This document shows, in pieces, positions 12,720 to 20,701 of a stretch of DNA of 59,125 bases; position 1 is the first letter of the stretch, and every line of letters starts with the position of its first letter. The position numbers and the translations under genes were made by a program. Location: positions 1 to 59,125 of the IMG/VR virus record IMGVR_UViG_3300036861_000222; one strand, given 5' to 3'. Source of the DNA: a virus. The notes under the pieces were generated by a model that saw only the letters and a program-made list of their open reading frames with translations, did not search any database and was not told the DNA's origin.

Positions 12720-14567
12720 ATGAGCGCTCATGAGGAGATCGAAAACGATGAGCGCGCACTGTCGCGCTATGCGCGCGCGTCTTGGGATCTCGCTTCCCAA
12801 GGCGCGCGCCGCCATGTTGAACGTGCGCGCGAGTGGGTGCGCGCTGAAGGCCTAGAGGATCACATGCGCGCTCAAGAGGTCAAGCAGATGAGCGCGCGCA
12901 ATGAGCGCGCATCGAAGCAGCGAGCGCGCATGTCCAAGCGAGCGCGCGCGAGCGCGCATCCGCCAGCACCTGTGCGCGCCATGAGCGATCTTGAGCTGAA
13001 GTCGCGCGCATTCGGTACGCGCGCACTGCGCTCACTCGGAGCACTCAGCGTGCCGTGTGCGGTAGCGGCCTATCCGGTCTGGAGCCTCGCGCAGGGTGAC
13101 CCCGTGCCGCTTCTGCTGTGGCCTTCCGCCTACGGGTACCTGGTGTGGGACGGATGGATGTTCCTGAACAGGGAAGAGAAACGAGCTGAGGGCGATGAAC
13201 GAACTGAGCCGCTTCCTGTCGAGAACGGGAAAGTACCCGTCTTCCGTCCGCAGCGTCTGACAGAACTGCCTCCCACTGCGGAGGAAGTGCAGATCATCCA
13301 CCGAATCGACACATGGGCGGAGCGCGCGGAGGAGCGGAAGCTGCAGGACGTGGTTCCGCAGCACCCTGTGATCGATGAATCAGGGCTCCTCATCCCCATG
13401 GATCTGACGGGGCAGTGGACACGGGAAAAGCTCGGAGGCCAGGTCAGCCAGATTCGCGCGCTCCTGGCGGTACCGGATGGTATTCAGACGCAGGTGAAGC
13501 CGGGAGGTACCGCCGACCGCGCGGTGTTGCGGGTGCGGACACGTATCCGTGACCTCGATCTGGCTTGGAACCCTGAGCGCAAGGGGTTGGGGCTTGACGC
13601 TGATACGGCCGAGATCATCACTATTGACATCACTGACCGCATCCTCGTTGCGGGAATGTCGGGTGCTGGTAAGTCGGTAGTGCTGCGGACGCTCATGGCG
13701 GAAGTCCTCGGCCTCATCCACACGGTTGTGGTCATCATCGATCTGAAAGTCGAGGGCGCGTTGTGGGCGCATTGCGCTCGTGTCGAGTCGAAGAAAGGAG
13801 GTATTGAAGGCCTGGTATCCGAGCTGATCGCTGAGATGGAGGAACGGGAAGACATCATGCGTGAGCGCGGGATGGACCTGTGGGAACCTACCGCTGAGCG
13901 ACCGCGCATCGTGGTAGTGGTTGATGAGGGAGCCGAGCTGATCGGGGGTGTTCCTGACTGTATCGACAGGATTCGAACCCTCGCGGTGCGGGCCCGAAGC
14001 TCCCAGATGCCTGTCTGGTGGGCTACGCAGAAGCCGACAGTCACTGGAGCAGGGCGTGGACTCGACACCATGATCTCCGCGCAGCTGACCACGATCATCT
14101 GTTTGGCGGTTACCTCCCCTCAGGAGTCGCGCACCGTACTTGGGGAGGACGCTACCGCTAACGGTTGGGATGCTGACGAGCTGTTGAAAGGTGGCTGGGC
14201 ACTCGTCCGTACACAGGGGGAGCGGAAGGTTCCGAACCCGGCCAGGGTCTGGTTCATGACGAAAGAGGATGTGAAGGCGATCCCTCCGCGTGAGGCGTGG
14301 AGGCGAAAGAAGGCAGGCGTTGAGGCAGTGCCACACATCCTGGCGGTAGCACTGAAGTTGTCCGAAGGGCTGCAGGGTGTTTCCACAGCGCAACTGGTGT
14401 CAGTCCTGGGGTTCACGGATACTGAGGTACACACGCGACTCCGCGCGCTGGGCGCCTCACCCGAACCGAACGCCTTCGCCATGGGCAATGGAGACAAAGC
14501 GCGTGGTTATCGACGCTCTGTGCTTGAATCTGCACTAATGACTGTGAGGGGTCAGTATGAGGCTTAA
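12720..14567 (+). CDS. FtsK/TraB-like DNA translocase
   Basis: A 615-aa hexameric-type DNA pump. Residues 1-100 are Arg/Ala-rich and packed with GCGCGC motifs; two membrane helices follow near 105-150; the motor has Walker A GMSGAGKS at 312-319 and Walker B VVVVDE ending at 403, then WWATQKPTVTG as sensor. The C-terminal 80 residues look like a winged helix, the part that reads DNA in FtsK-gamma and in plasmid TraB. Such proteins move double-stranded DNA between mycelial cells in actinobacterial plasmids or segregate chromosomes. Encoding one in a lytic-type phage is unusual. It overlaps the next gene by 11 bases. Confidence 0.85.
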   Translation: MSAHEEIENDERALSRYARASWDLASQGARRHVERAREWVRAEGLEDHMRAQEVKQMSARNERASKQRARMSKRARASAHPPAPVRAMSDLELKSRAFGTRALRSLGALSVPCAVAAYPVWSLAQGDPVPLLLWPSAYGYLVWDGWMFLNREEKRAEGDERTEPLPVENGKVPVFRPQRLTELPPTAEEVQIIHRIDTWAERAEERKLQDVVPQHPVIDESGLLIPMDLTGQWTREKLGGQVSQIRALLAVPDGIQTQVKPGGTADRAVLRVRTRIRDLDLAWNPERKGLGLDADTAEIITIDITDRILVAGMSGAGKSVVLRTLMAEVLGLIHTVVVIIDLKVEGALWAHCARVESKKGGIEGLVSELIAEMEEREDIMRERGMDLWEPTAERPRIVVVVDEGAELIGGVPDCIDRIRTLAVRARSSQMPVWWATQKPTVTGAGRGLDTMISAQLTTIICLAVTSPQESRTVLGEDATANGWDADELLKGGWALVRTQGERKVPNPARVWFMTKEDVKAIPPREAWRRKKAGVEAVPHILAVALKLSEGLQGVSTAQLVSVLGFTDTEVHTRLRALGASPEPNAFAMGNGDKARGYRRSVLESALMTVRGQYEA

Positions 14568-14793
14568 GTGGGTCAGAGATGACACGAGTATGTACACGTA
14601 CCGTGCTGAGTCGATTCGGTATCGATTCATCATGATCGTACCTCCGCGCGCGCGGACGACACTCTGGGTACAGCACACCACCGACGACTGGGGCAGCAAC
14701 CCGATCGATCAACGGTTGTGCCGCTCACGGCGTTACGCTGAGCATGTGGCGCAGCGGTTCGAGAACCAAGACAACCCGCGTCGCCTGAGATGA
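14557..14793 (+). CDS. hypothetical protein
   Basis: A 78-aa basic protein coupled to the translocase (11-base overlap). Trp/Arg-rich, beta-leaning N-terminus; no motif recognised. Probably belongs to the transfer-like operon. Confidence 0.55.
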   Translation: MRLKWVRDDTSMYTYRAESIRYRFIMIVPPRARTTLWVQHTTDDWGSNPIDQRLCRSRRYAEHVAQRFENQDNPRRLR

Positions 14794-14797
14794 CACC

Positions 14798-15511
14798 GTG
14801 AACTGGTATCGACTCCGCGTGGAGATCGCAGCATGGGCAATGCGTTCGTGCATTTCGGTGCTGACCTTCCTGGTAATCGTGCGTGTGCTGTTCATCTCAA
14901 GAGAAGGCATGCGATCCTACGCGATCTCACTACGCTTCCTTGCTGAAAACGAGTGGGTGTTGTACGCCGGGCTCCCGTTGGGAATCGCGATCCTATGGCT
15001 GTGCTACTGGCGGGTGTTCCGTGTTTACCGAGGAAGACGTCGTTATAAAGAAAACCCAGTTCGCCTAGGAGGTCATGTGCGCAGAACTGAACAACCCGCA
15101 GCCCCTCGCACTAGTGAGGGGCTGCGTCCCCATTGGGAGGAAAAGGCGGCGTGTCGAGACTACAACAACAAGTATCAAGACCCTTGGGACGCTGACCCCA
15201 GCGTGGGTCATGTCAACTCGGAGGCGCACAGTTTCTGTGGCAGATGCCCGGTGAAGCGTGAGTGCCTACTAGCAGGCCTGCGAAGCGACGCACTCAACAA
15301 CGGCGTTGCTTTTGGTATCTGGGGAGATACCGCACCCAAGCATCGCCGAGCCATGATCCGAGTTCGCTACCGTCAAGCGTGCCCTGTTTGTAAGGGGAAG
15401 CTCGTGATCACAGCCAACGGTGAGGAGTGGCAGGCATGTGCCTCATGTGGGATCACCTGGCGCTGTAAGAAGCGTGTCGTCTTCACGCACGGTACACAGC
15501 AACCCAGCTGA
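14798..15511 (+). CDS. membrane-anchored WhiB-family protein with zinc ribbon
   Basis: A 237-aa three-part protein. Residues 18-34 and 52-72 are membrane helices. Residues 112-185 are a WhiB domain: Cys119, then Cys147, Cys150 and Cys156 as the iron-sulfur ligands, followed by GIWG at 173-176. Residues 195-217 are a zinc ribbon (two CxxC pairs). An internal in-frame GTG at 15077 (codon 94) is preceded by an excellent AGGAGG, so a soluble 144-aa WhiB may be made as well. WhiB proteins are confined to actinobacteria and their phages and act with the sigma factor. The end overlaps the convergent tail gene by 29 bases. Confidence 0.8.
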   Translation: MNWYRLRVEIAAWAMRSCISVLTFLVIVRVLFISREGMRSYAISLRFLAENEWVLYAGLPLGIAILWLCYWRVFRVYRGRRRYKENPVRLGGHVRRTEQPAAPRTSEGLRPHWEEKAACRDYNNKYQDPWDADPSVGHVNSEAHSFCGRCPVKRECLLAGLRSDALNNGVAFGIWGDTAPKHRRAMIRVRYRQACPVCKGKLVITANGEEWQACASCGITWRCKKRVVFTHGTQQPS

Positions 15512-15965
15512 CAGGGATGTCCACCCATGTGGCCGTGGTTGCCTGTGATTGGTACACGAACATCGTGAATCCTGTTGTAGTGATCGTGATCGCCCGAGAC
15601 TCCCAGCGTGCTGTAACTCCTGCGCCTGAGTCGATGTTTGTTGTGATCGTGGGCAGCGTCGGGAACGTGAATCCAAAGTTCACAACTGCGGTGGATTGGC
15701 TCAGCGTCGTGAACGAGATGAGCACCGTGCCGCGTCTCGTCCAGTTCGTCAAGTTGGTGATGTCGGTCTGGTTTGATGCGATATTTGCCTGGTTAGCTGC
15801 GATCAAAGACCCTTGAGTCGAGACTGTGGTTTGCAGTGACGAAAGCGCAGCGTCAACCTGAACAGCCAGGACTGGCATCGTGGCGGTAGGCCCTCCGGTC
15901 AACGTCGTCCCAGGAAGCGACGTGGGCGACTCGTAGTCGAAGCCGTAAGTACTGGTATTAGGCAT
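15483..15965 (-). CDS. putative receptor-binding protein with H-type lectin-like end
   Basis: A 160-aa protein. The first 40 residues (TYGFDYESP then PGTTLTG) repeat the N-terminus of the next upstream gene and probably anchor to the tail. Residues 45-75 are a coiled-coil-like Asn/Thr segment. The last 80 residues (motifs FTFPTLPTI, TTTGFTMFV, WVAVYRA) have the beta-sandwich pattern of H-type lectin domains, which bind sugars. It is the last gene of the late leftward operon. Confidence 0.6.
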   Translation of the reverse strand: MPNTSTYGFDYESPTSLPGTTLTGGPTATMPVLAVQVDAALSSLQTTVSTQGSLIAANQANIASNQTDITNLTNWTRRGTVLISFTTLSQSTAVVNFGFTFPTLPTITTNIDSGAGVTARWESRAITITTTGFTMFVYQSQATTATWVDIPVSWVAVYRA

Positions 15966-15973
15966 GAATCCCC

Positions 15974-16525
15974 CTAGCTGAACGTAGAGACGAAGTATGT
16001 GTTGTCGATGCGCAAGATATCGTCAGTGCTGACCGTTGAGGTGGAATGCATGTCCGCGATCAGGATAGTTCCCGAGGTGTTGGCAACGACCGTACCGGAG
16101 GTGACGGAGCACTGCACAGCACAGTATGTCGTCTGTGAAGGACGAGCCTCGACAGTGTTGATAGTGCACAATATGGTGTCTGTGACGTTACCAGCACTGT
16201 TGGCAGCAAACGCGCCACCTGTACGTGTAAGCACAATGTGAACCGAAACAACCGGACCCCATTGGCGATACAGACTCGTAGTCACCGAGTATCCCGAAGC
16301 CGCCGCTACAGTGAGTGCAATCCACCCGGTATCGGTTGGAGAGGTTGTCTGCAACGAGGCAATATCTCCCTCCGCAGCGGCAAGGCGGCTGTCAACTCCT
16401 GCGATGACGGTTTCCACCTGCTCGGCCAGGATAGGGGACGATCCGTCCGAGTCACCTGTGAGTGTGATACCAGGTTTGGTGAGTGGAGTTTCGTACTCGA
16501 ATCCGTACGTTGGTGTCATGGGCAT
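15974..16525 (-). CDS. minor tail/receptor-binding protein, paralogous N-terminus
   Basis: A 183-aa protein sharing the N-terminal anchor module of the previous entry (TYGFEYETP, PGITLTG, PILAEQV) but with a different Thr/Val-rich beta C-terminus. Together they look like alternative adhesins at the tail tip. Confidence 0.6.
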   Translation of the reverse strand: MPMTPTYGFEYETPLTKPGITLTGDSDGSSPILAEQVETVIAGVDSRLAAAEGDIASLQTTSPTDTGWIALTVAAASGYSVTTSLYRQWGPVVSVHIVLTRTGGAFAANSAGNVTDTILCTINTVEARPSQTTYCAVQCSVTSGTVVANTSGTILIADMHSTSTVSTDDILRIDNTYFVSTFS

Positions 16526-17637
16526 TAGAGGACTCCCACATGAATGATGGTCGATTGACGGGTGGAGATGGTGATCGGAGATGACACGTCGAACGGGATT
16601 GTCACCCGGTCAACAATATGCACTTCCCTCGTCCCGTCGTTGTATACCACCCTTAGCACATCATAAGGACGTACAGCAGGGTTAGGCACCGCTGAAAGTC
16701 CGACATCGTAGGGTGCTCCGAGAGACTGCCTCAGGAGGTTGACCGCTGCATTCTCAGCCTGTGATTGTGTCGTGATGAAGCTGGAAGCGTAGAAACGAGG
16801 GACGCGCCCAAACGAACCTCCGAAGAATGTAGGGCTAGACTCCTGAGCGTTGACAGCTACAGCATGTACAGGCGTGAGCTGGTCCGCGCCTTCGCCCGAA
16901 ACGACAAGCGCGTTGTAAACACCATCACGTGACAGCGACCGGTCGGCCTGTACCATGACGCCACCTGGACCAGCGTTGACAGTCCAGATGATGTCAGTTT
17001 CGCTAGGGATGTCTTTGAAGACCAGTTGTCCCAGTTCATCCCAATAGAAGATCTTCCCCAGCCCGTCCGCCAGAGTCTTCAGAATTTCCAGTCGGGATTC
17101 CTCAGCGATGAGCGCACGCCCTAGCTGTGACTCGTCGGAATCGTCATCCCAGATGATAACCGCATCTGGGTACACCTCTAGGACAACCTCATTCACAATG
17201 TCCCCGACGAGTGTTCCCGTCAACCACTGGCGCGGCTGGACAAATCTGGAATCGATGATCGTTGCCATCCGATCATCTAGGTCAAGACCCAACGGACCTT
17301 TAGCAGAATCGGACTGCGTAGTCTTGCTGATCCGGTAATATCCCATGGGAGCCCAGAGCGTACCCCCCGCGCCAGTCTCCACGCCGCGCGCTAGGAACAC
17401 CTCCGAACCGTACGGGGCGAACCTGAGATCACGTGCGTTTGGCCATGCTTCCGCTACGGATACGCCGCCTGTCGATCGCACATCAGCGCTAGCGTCATAC
17501 TCCACATCACCAGAGACAACACGCATGGCAAGACCTGAGGGGTCATTCCCTGTCTGGAATCCATCCACAAGTACCGCCCGGAACCGGGCCGTATGCGATC
17601 CGGCTACCAGACCGGCGAAATCAGCAGCGGTAACCAT
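16525..17637 (-). CDS. minor tail protein (DUF5047-like tail hub)
   Basis: A 370-aa protein starting at the ATG that overlaps the previous stop (TAATG); a slightly longer frame exists upstream. Contains DVEYDASADVRSTGG and LDLDDRMATIIDSRF, the pattern of siphophage tail-hub proteins of the DUF5047 type that follow the tape measure gene. Probably forms the distal tail hub. Confidence 0.65.
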   Translation of the reverse strand: MVTAADFAGLVAGSHTARFRAVLVDGFQTGNDPSGLAMRVVSGDVEYDASADVRSTGGVSVAEAWPNARDLRFAPYGSEVFLARGVETGAGGTLWAPMGYYRISKTTQSDSAKGPLGLDLDDRMATIIDSRFVQPRQWLTGTLVGDIVNEVVLEVYPDAVIIWDDDSDESQLGRALIAEESRLEILKTLADGLGKIFYWDELGQLVFKDIPSETDIIWTVNAGPGGVMVQADRSLSRDGVYNALVVSGEGADQLTPVHAVAVNAQESSPTFFGGSFGRVPRFYASSFITTQSQAENAAVNLLRQSLGAPYDVGLSAVPNPAVRPYDVLRVVYNDGTREVHIVDRVTIPFDVSSPITISTRQSTIIHVGVL

Positions 17638-18587
17638 TACGACTGGAGCCCGTAGCAACGGTCAACATTTACACGGGATGGCGTGCCTGAGGTGTTCCGT
17701 GCGAAGAGTTGCACGGAGCGAACGGAACCCGGCGTGGTGGTAGTACCCCATCCAGGGACGTTGAAAGTGGCTGATCCTGCACCAGAGCTTCCTCCCGCAG
17801 TGACACCATCTAGACGAAGTTCCCAGTCCACGGTTCCGGCAGTGACGCTCTGTTGTACACCAATGGAAATACGTGGGTGCCATATGGTACTGAAGCCGTG
17901 GAATACCTCCTGATAAGCGGCGTTGGTGAATGTGGGCCAGAACGGCCCCCCCACAACAACACTTGTCCCACTAGAAGGCACCATATGGATGTTCAGGTAC
18001 GGACGGGCGAGACCTGTCTGCGTAGCCGCATCCGTAGAGAAAACCTCCGTGCCGCTCTGATCATTGATGCCGAAGAACTGGCTTCCTGGTGTCCCGTAGA
18101 CACGCCACGCTGGCGTCCCGTCTCGGTAATAGGCGTATAGGACCTCACCATTGATAATGGACAATGCACGGTGTTCATCCGCACCACCATAGAAAAGACT
18201 CCACAGCGGATCGCCGTCTGACTCCTTTCCGAAGAATGCAAGAGTGCTACCGTCTTCGGTTACAAACCTGAAAAGTTTTGCCGTAACTTCTAGGTCGGCG
18301 ACGAACTCGCCCGGGTTGGAGAGCTTCCCAAGGATCCACCACGTACCAACACCTTTGGCGTTCTCCGGGGCCCATCCAAGCATCCCCACGACATCACCAG
18401 TACGGATAACAAGCGCGTTGATACCCTCGATAATGGGCACGTCTGTAAGGGTGATGCCGCGCCACTCAAGGGTGTTGTGCAGCGTCTCGTTGTCCCAGCT
18501 CAGCACCTTAGCTTGACTGAACTGGACACCACGGGAAGGCGCAGGAGTGAGCAGCGCTGCGAGATTATTGTTAGTCCTGTCGGTCAC
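17637..18587 (-). CDS. minor tail protein
   Basis: A 316-aa beta-rich protein. The N-terminal 100 residues have an OB-fold-like pattern (WRGITLTDVP, ALVIRTGDVV) and the C-terminus is Gly/Thr-rich, as in tail-tip fibres. Position between tail-hub genes supports a tip or fibre role; no exact family. Confidence 0.6.
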   Translation of the reverse strand: MTDRTNNNLAALLTPAPSRGVQFSQAKVLSWDNETLHNTLEWRGITLTDVPIIEGINALVIRTGDVVGMLGWAPENAKGVGTWWILGKLSNPGEFVADLEVTAKLFRFVTEDGSTLAFFGKESDGDPLWSLFYGGADEHRALSIINGEVLYAYYRDGTPAWRVYGTPGSQFFGINDQSGTEVFSTDAATQTGLARPYLNIHMVPSSGTSVVVGGPFWPTFTNAAYQEVFHGFSTIWHPRISIGVQQSVTAGTVDWELRLDGVTAGGSSGAGSATFNVPGWGTTTTPGSVRSVQLFARNTSGTPSRVNVDRCYGLQS

Positions 18588-20701
18588 AGCACTGTCCCCC
18601 CGAACGAGTTAGCGTCTCCCTGTTCAAGCCAGAGTTCCTGCCATGTCGGCCAGGTTGCCCATACCGTTTCCCAGGTACCGTCCGCGCCGATCATGTCCCA
18701 GAGCATCTGCCAAGTAATGGTGGTGGGGATGACGCCTGCCAGGTCCACGGCAGCAACACGCACGAACCCGATACTCCATCTTCGAATGTTGGTGCCTGGG
18801 AGTGAGTGTCGTTCCTCGTGTCCATCCCACATCACATACCCGTACGGAATGCCTGAGTAGTCAGTGGGGCAATCTTCCTCTACATCCCCCGGGGGTTGTA
18901 GGTACAGGATCCCTCCGTATGTCAGGAGCGATCGCACGCCACGCATGGTGTCCTCGTCTTCAGTGACGAATGTCAGCGTGAACGAGGCGGAGGAGCCGAC
19001 ATCTGCGATAGCCAAGATCTCATGGCGACCTTTGATGTCAAAGAACCCTGCACGGGAGTCGCGATTCAGTGCGTCCCAATCAACACAGTCCAGCTCCCGG
19101 TTGAGGAGTGGGTACGCGATGGATTTGAGGAACGTCTCCGATTGGGTGGGCGTGACCTCAGCAGATGCTCCGACCGTGGGCGGAATCGTGTTGGCTTCCA
19201 TGGGCCCGAACCACTGTTCGAAGGCGTTCCCGCTTCCTTTGTAGGAGCGCATATAGACACCTGTGCCAGCAACGAGGGAGGTGTCGGTCGCGAATAGCGT
19301 CCAGTTGCTGGGCTCGCTGTCGCCTTCCTCCCAGGCTTTTGCGGAGAGACTGGTCCCTTGCACCCGGAACCGCACATGCCACGGGATGCCTGGAGTCCAT
19401 GTGCCCAGTGATGTCGTTGTAGTCAATAGAGTGTACACATTTGCGACAAACTTGCCGATACGCAGCTCTACTATGAATCCGTCACCTTCAGCGCGGAACC
19501 GGAGATTAGACTCATAGGCGTTGTTGGCGTCGGCTGCGCGCAGACCTACACCCCACTCTGTAGATACATCCATGGAGTCGCGCGCGCCAGGGAAGATAGC
19601 GGACCAGACGATTTCACCATCAGTAAGTCCTGTAACCGAGCTGGTGACCTGTTCAGCTACCGTACCCGCAGGCTGTGTACTCCGAACAACTCCGACACCG
19701 TTGTTCACCCACAGAGCGAATCCTGTGCTACTGCTACCGAGTGCCCACACTTGGCCCGTGTCAGCCACACCCCAGCTACCACCTGGGACGGGTGCGGTGG
19801 TGATGATGGAGGCACCTGCTTGCACAGTCCAGGTACGCCCCGCAGAGTCTACGAAGACTGTTGTTCCTGCTGCCTGCGCCGTGAAATCAGGGTTGGCAAC
19901 GATCGTGCCTCCGATACCATTCAACACCCTGGCCGCGAAGATATGGCCGATGAAACGACTGTTCCCGTTATTGCGTGCTCCGACTTCCAACGCACCATTG
20001 TTGGCGAATATAGAAGTCGTTCCTGCCTGCGTCAGCGGTGTACCGAGCTGAACCCAGGGACCGGACGCAATAGGGCCTTGAGACGTGTAGAAGGTTGTAG
20101 TCCTTCCCGACGCTCCGTTGTCTACGTCGAATGTGACACGGAGGGAAACACGTTCGCCGTTGATGATGTCTACAGGAACCGAAGACGTAGACGAGAAGCT
20201 GTTTGTACCGTTGGTGGACCAGGTAAACCGAAGGCGCCCCCCATTGGTGACATCCAAACGGTATCCACGGTTATTAGTGCTTTCGATGTACTTCGCCAAC
20301 ACGGTTTGATCCGCAGCGGGAGGCCACTGTGTCGGGGCCAAGTCGATACGTAGTTCGATATCCCCTGTGATGTCCAGAGCGGCGTTATCAGGGGTAGACG
20401 CATAGCTGTTGACAGCACCTGTCGTGTTCAGCGTGGTGCCGGAGGGATAGGCCCTGTTGAACGAATCGTAGAACACGGGCTCCAGTACTCGGTACTGATT
20501 CTCTATGTTGGGTGTGTACTCGTAGTCATCTACGACAGTTACACCCTGCGTACCCATCCCACTTCCGCCGCGTACATCAACCCATGTAACGCCGCCATTA
20601 ATGGAACGCTGGAGCTGATACCGAACATTGGTGACAGGACTCCCCAAAGTCAGGCGGACACGCCCTAGTGTTGGGAGGTACTGCGCTGTCAGCGTAGCCA
20701 T
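18584..20701 (-). CDS. large minor tail protein (distal tail/LamG-like)
   Basis: A 705-aa protein with an N-terminal fibronectin-like segment (VRLTLGSPVTNVRYQLQRS) and two concanavalin/LamG-like segments near 100-250 and 300-490, often sugar-binding in tail proteins. It starts one base from the tape measure stop, the usual place of the distal tail protein. It overlaps the next gene by four bases. Confidence 0.7.
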   Translation of the reverse strand: MATLTAQYLPTLGRVRLTLGSPVTNVRYQLQRSINGGVTWVDVRGGSGMGTQGVTVVDDYEYTPNIENQYRVLEPVFYDSFNRAYPSGTTLNTTGAVNSYASTPDNAALDITGDIELRIDLAPTQWPPAADQTVLAKYIESTNNRGYRLDVTNGGRLRFTWSTNGTNSFSSTSSVPVDIINGERVSLRVTFDVDNGASGRTTTFYTSQGPIASGPWVQLGTPLTQAGTTSIFANNGALEVGARNNGNSRFIGHIFAARVLNGIGGTIVANPDFTAQAAGTTVFVDSAGRTWTVQAGASIITTAPVPGGSWGVADTGQVWALGSSSTGFALWVNNGVGVVRSTQPAGTVAEQVTSSVTGLTDGEIVWSAIFPGARDSMDVSTEWGVGLRAADANNAYESNLRFRAEGDGFIVELRIGKFVANVYTLLTTTTSLGTWTPGIPWHVRFRVQGTSLSAKAWEEGDSEPSNWTLFATDTSLVAGTGVYMRSYKGSGNAFEQWFGPMEANTIPPTVGASAEVTPTQSETFLKSIAYPLLNRELDCVDWDALNRDSRAGFFDIKGRHEILAIADVGSSASFTLTFVTEDEDTMRGVRSLLTYGGILYLQPPGDVEEDCPTDYSGIPYGYVMWDGHEERHSLPGTNIRRWSIGFVRVAAVDLAGVIPTTITWQMLWDMIGADGTWETVWATWPTWQELWLEQGDANSFGGTVL

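Larger units (their letters stand above)
10656..12959 (+). repeat. polar GAGCGCGCA motif array
   Basis: Fourteen forward copies of GAGCGCGCA were read at 10656, 10666, 10685, 10927, 11482, 11635, 11715, 11733, 11746, 11764, 12750, 12903, 12922 and 12950, against two reverse copies (10703, 12864). Ten continue as CAT. Inside the two large genes the same bases fall in all three codon frames (Glu-Arg-Ala, Ser-Ala-His, Arg-Ala-Arg), so the conservation is at DNA level. Longer variants such as GAGCGCGCGCA are interspersed. Confidence 0.85.

Noticed and set aside
10656-13040. GCGCGC richness as simple high-GC codon bias
   Set aside because: Neighbouring genes of similar GC do not show it, copies are strand-biased, and the same word appears in all three frames and in noncoding DNA.
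13380-14393. Long minus-strand open frame of about 337 codons opposite the translocase
   Set aside because: It is the antisense of the strongly motif-supported FtsK/TraB gene; its Arg/His/Pro-rich product has no recognisable fold.
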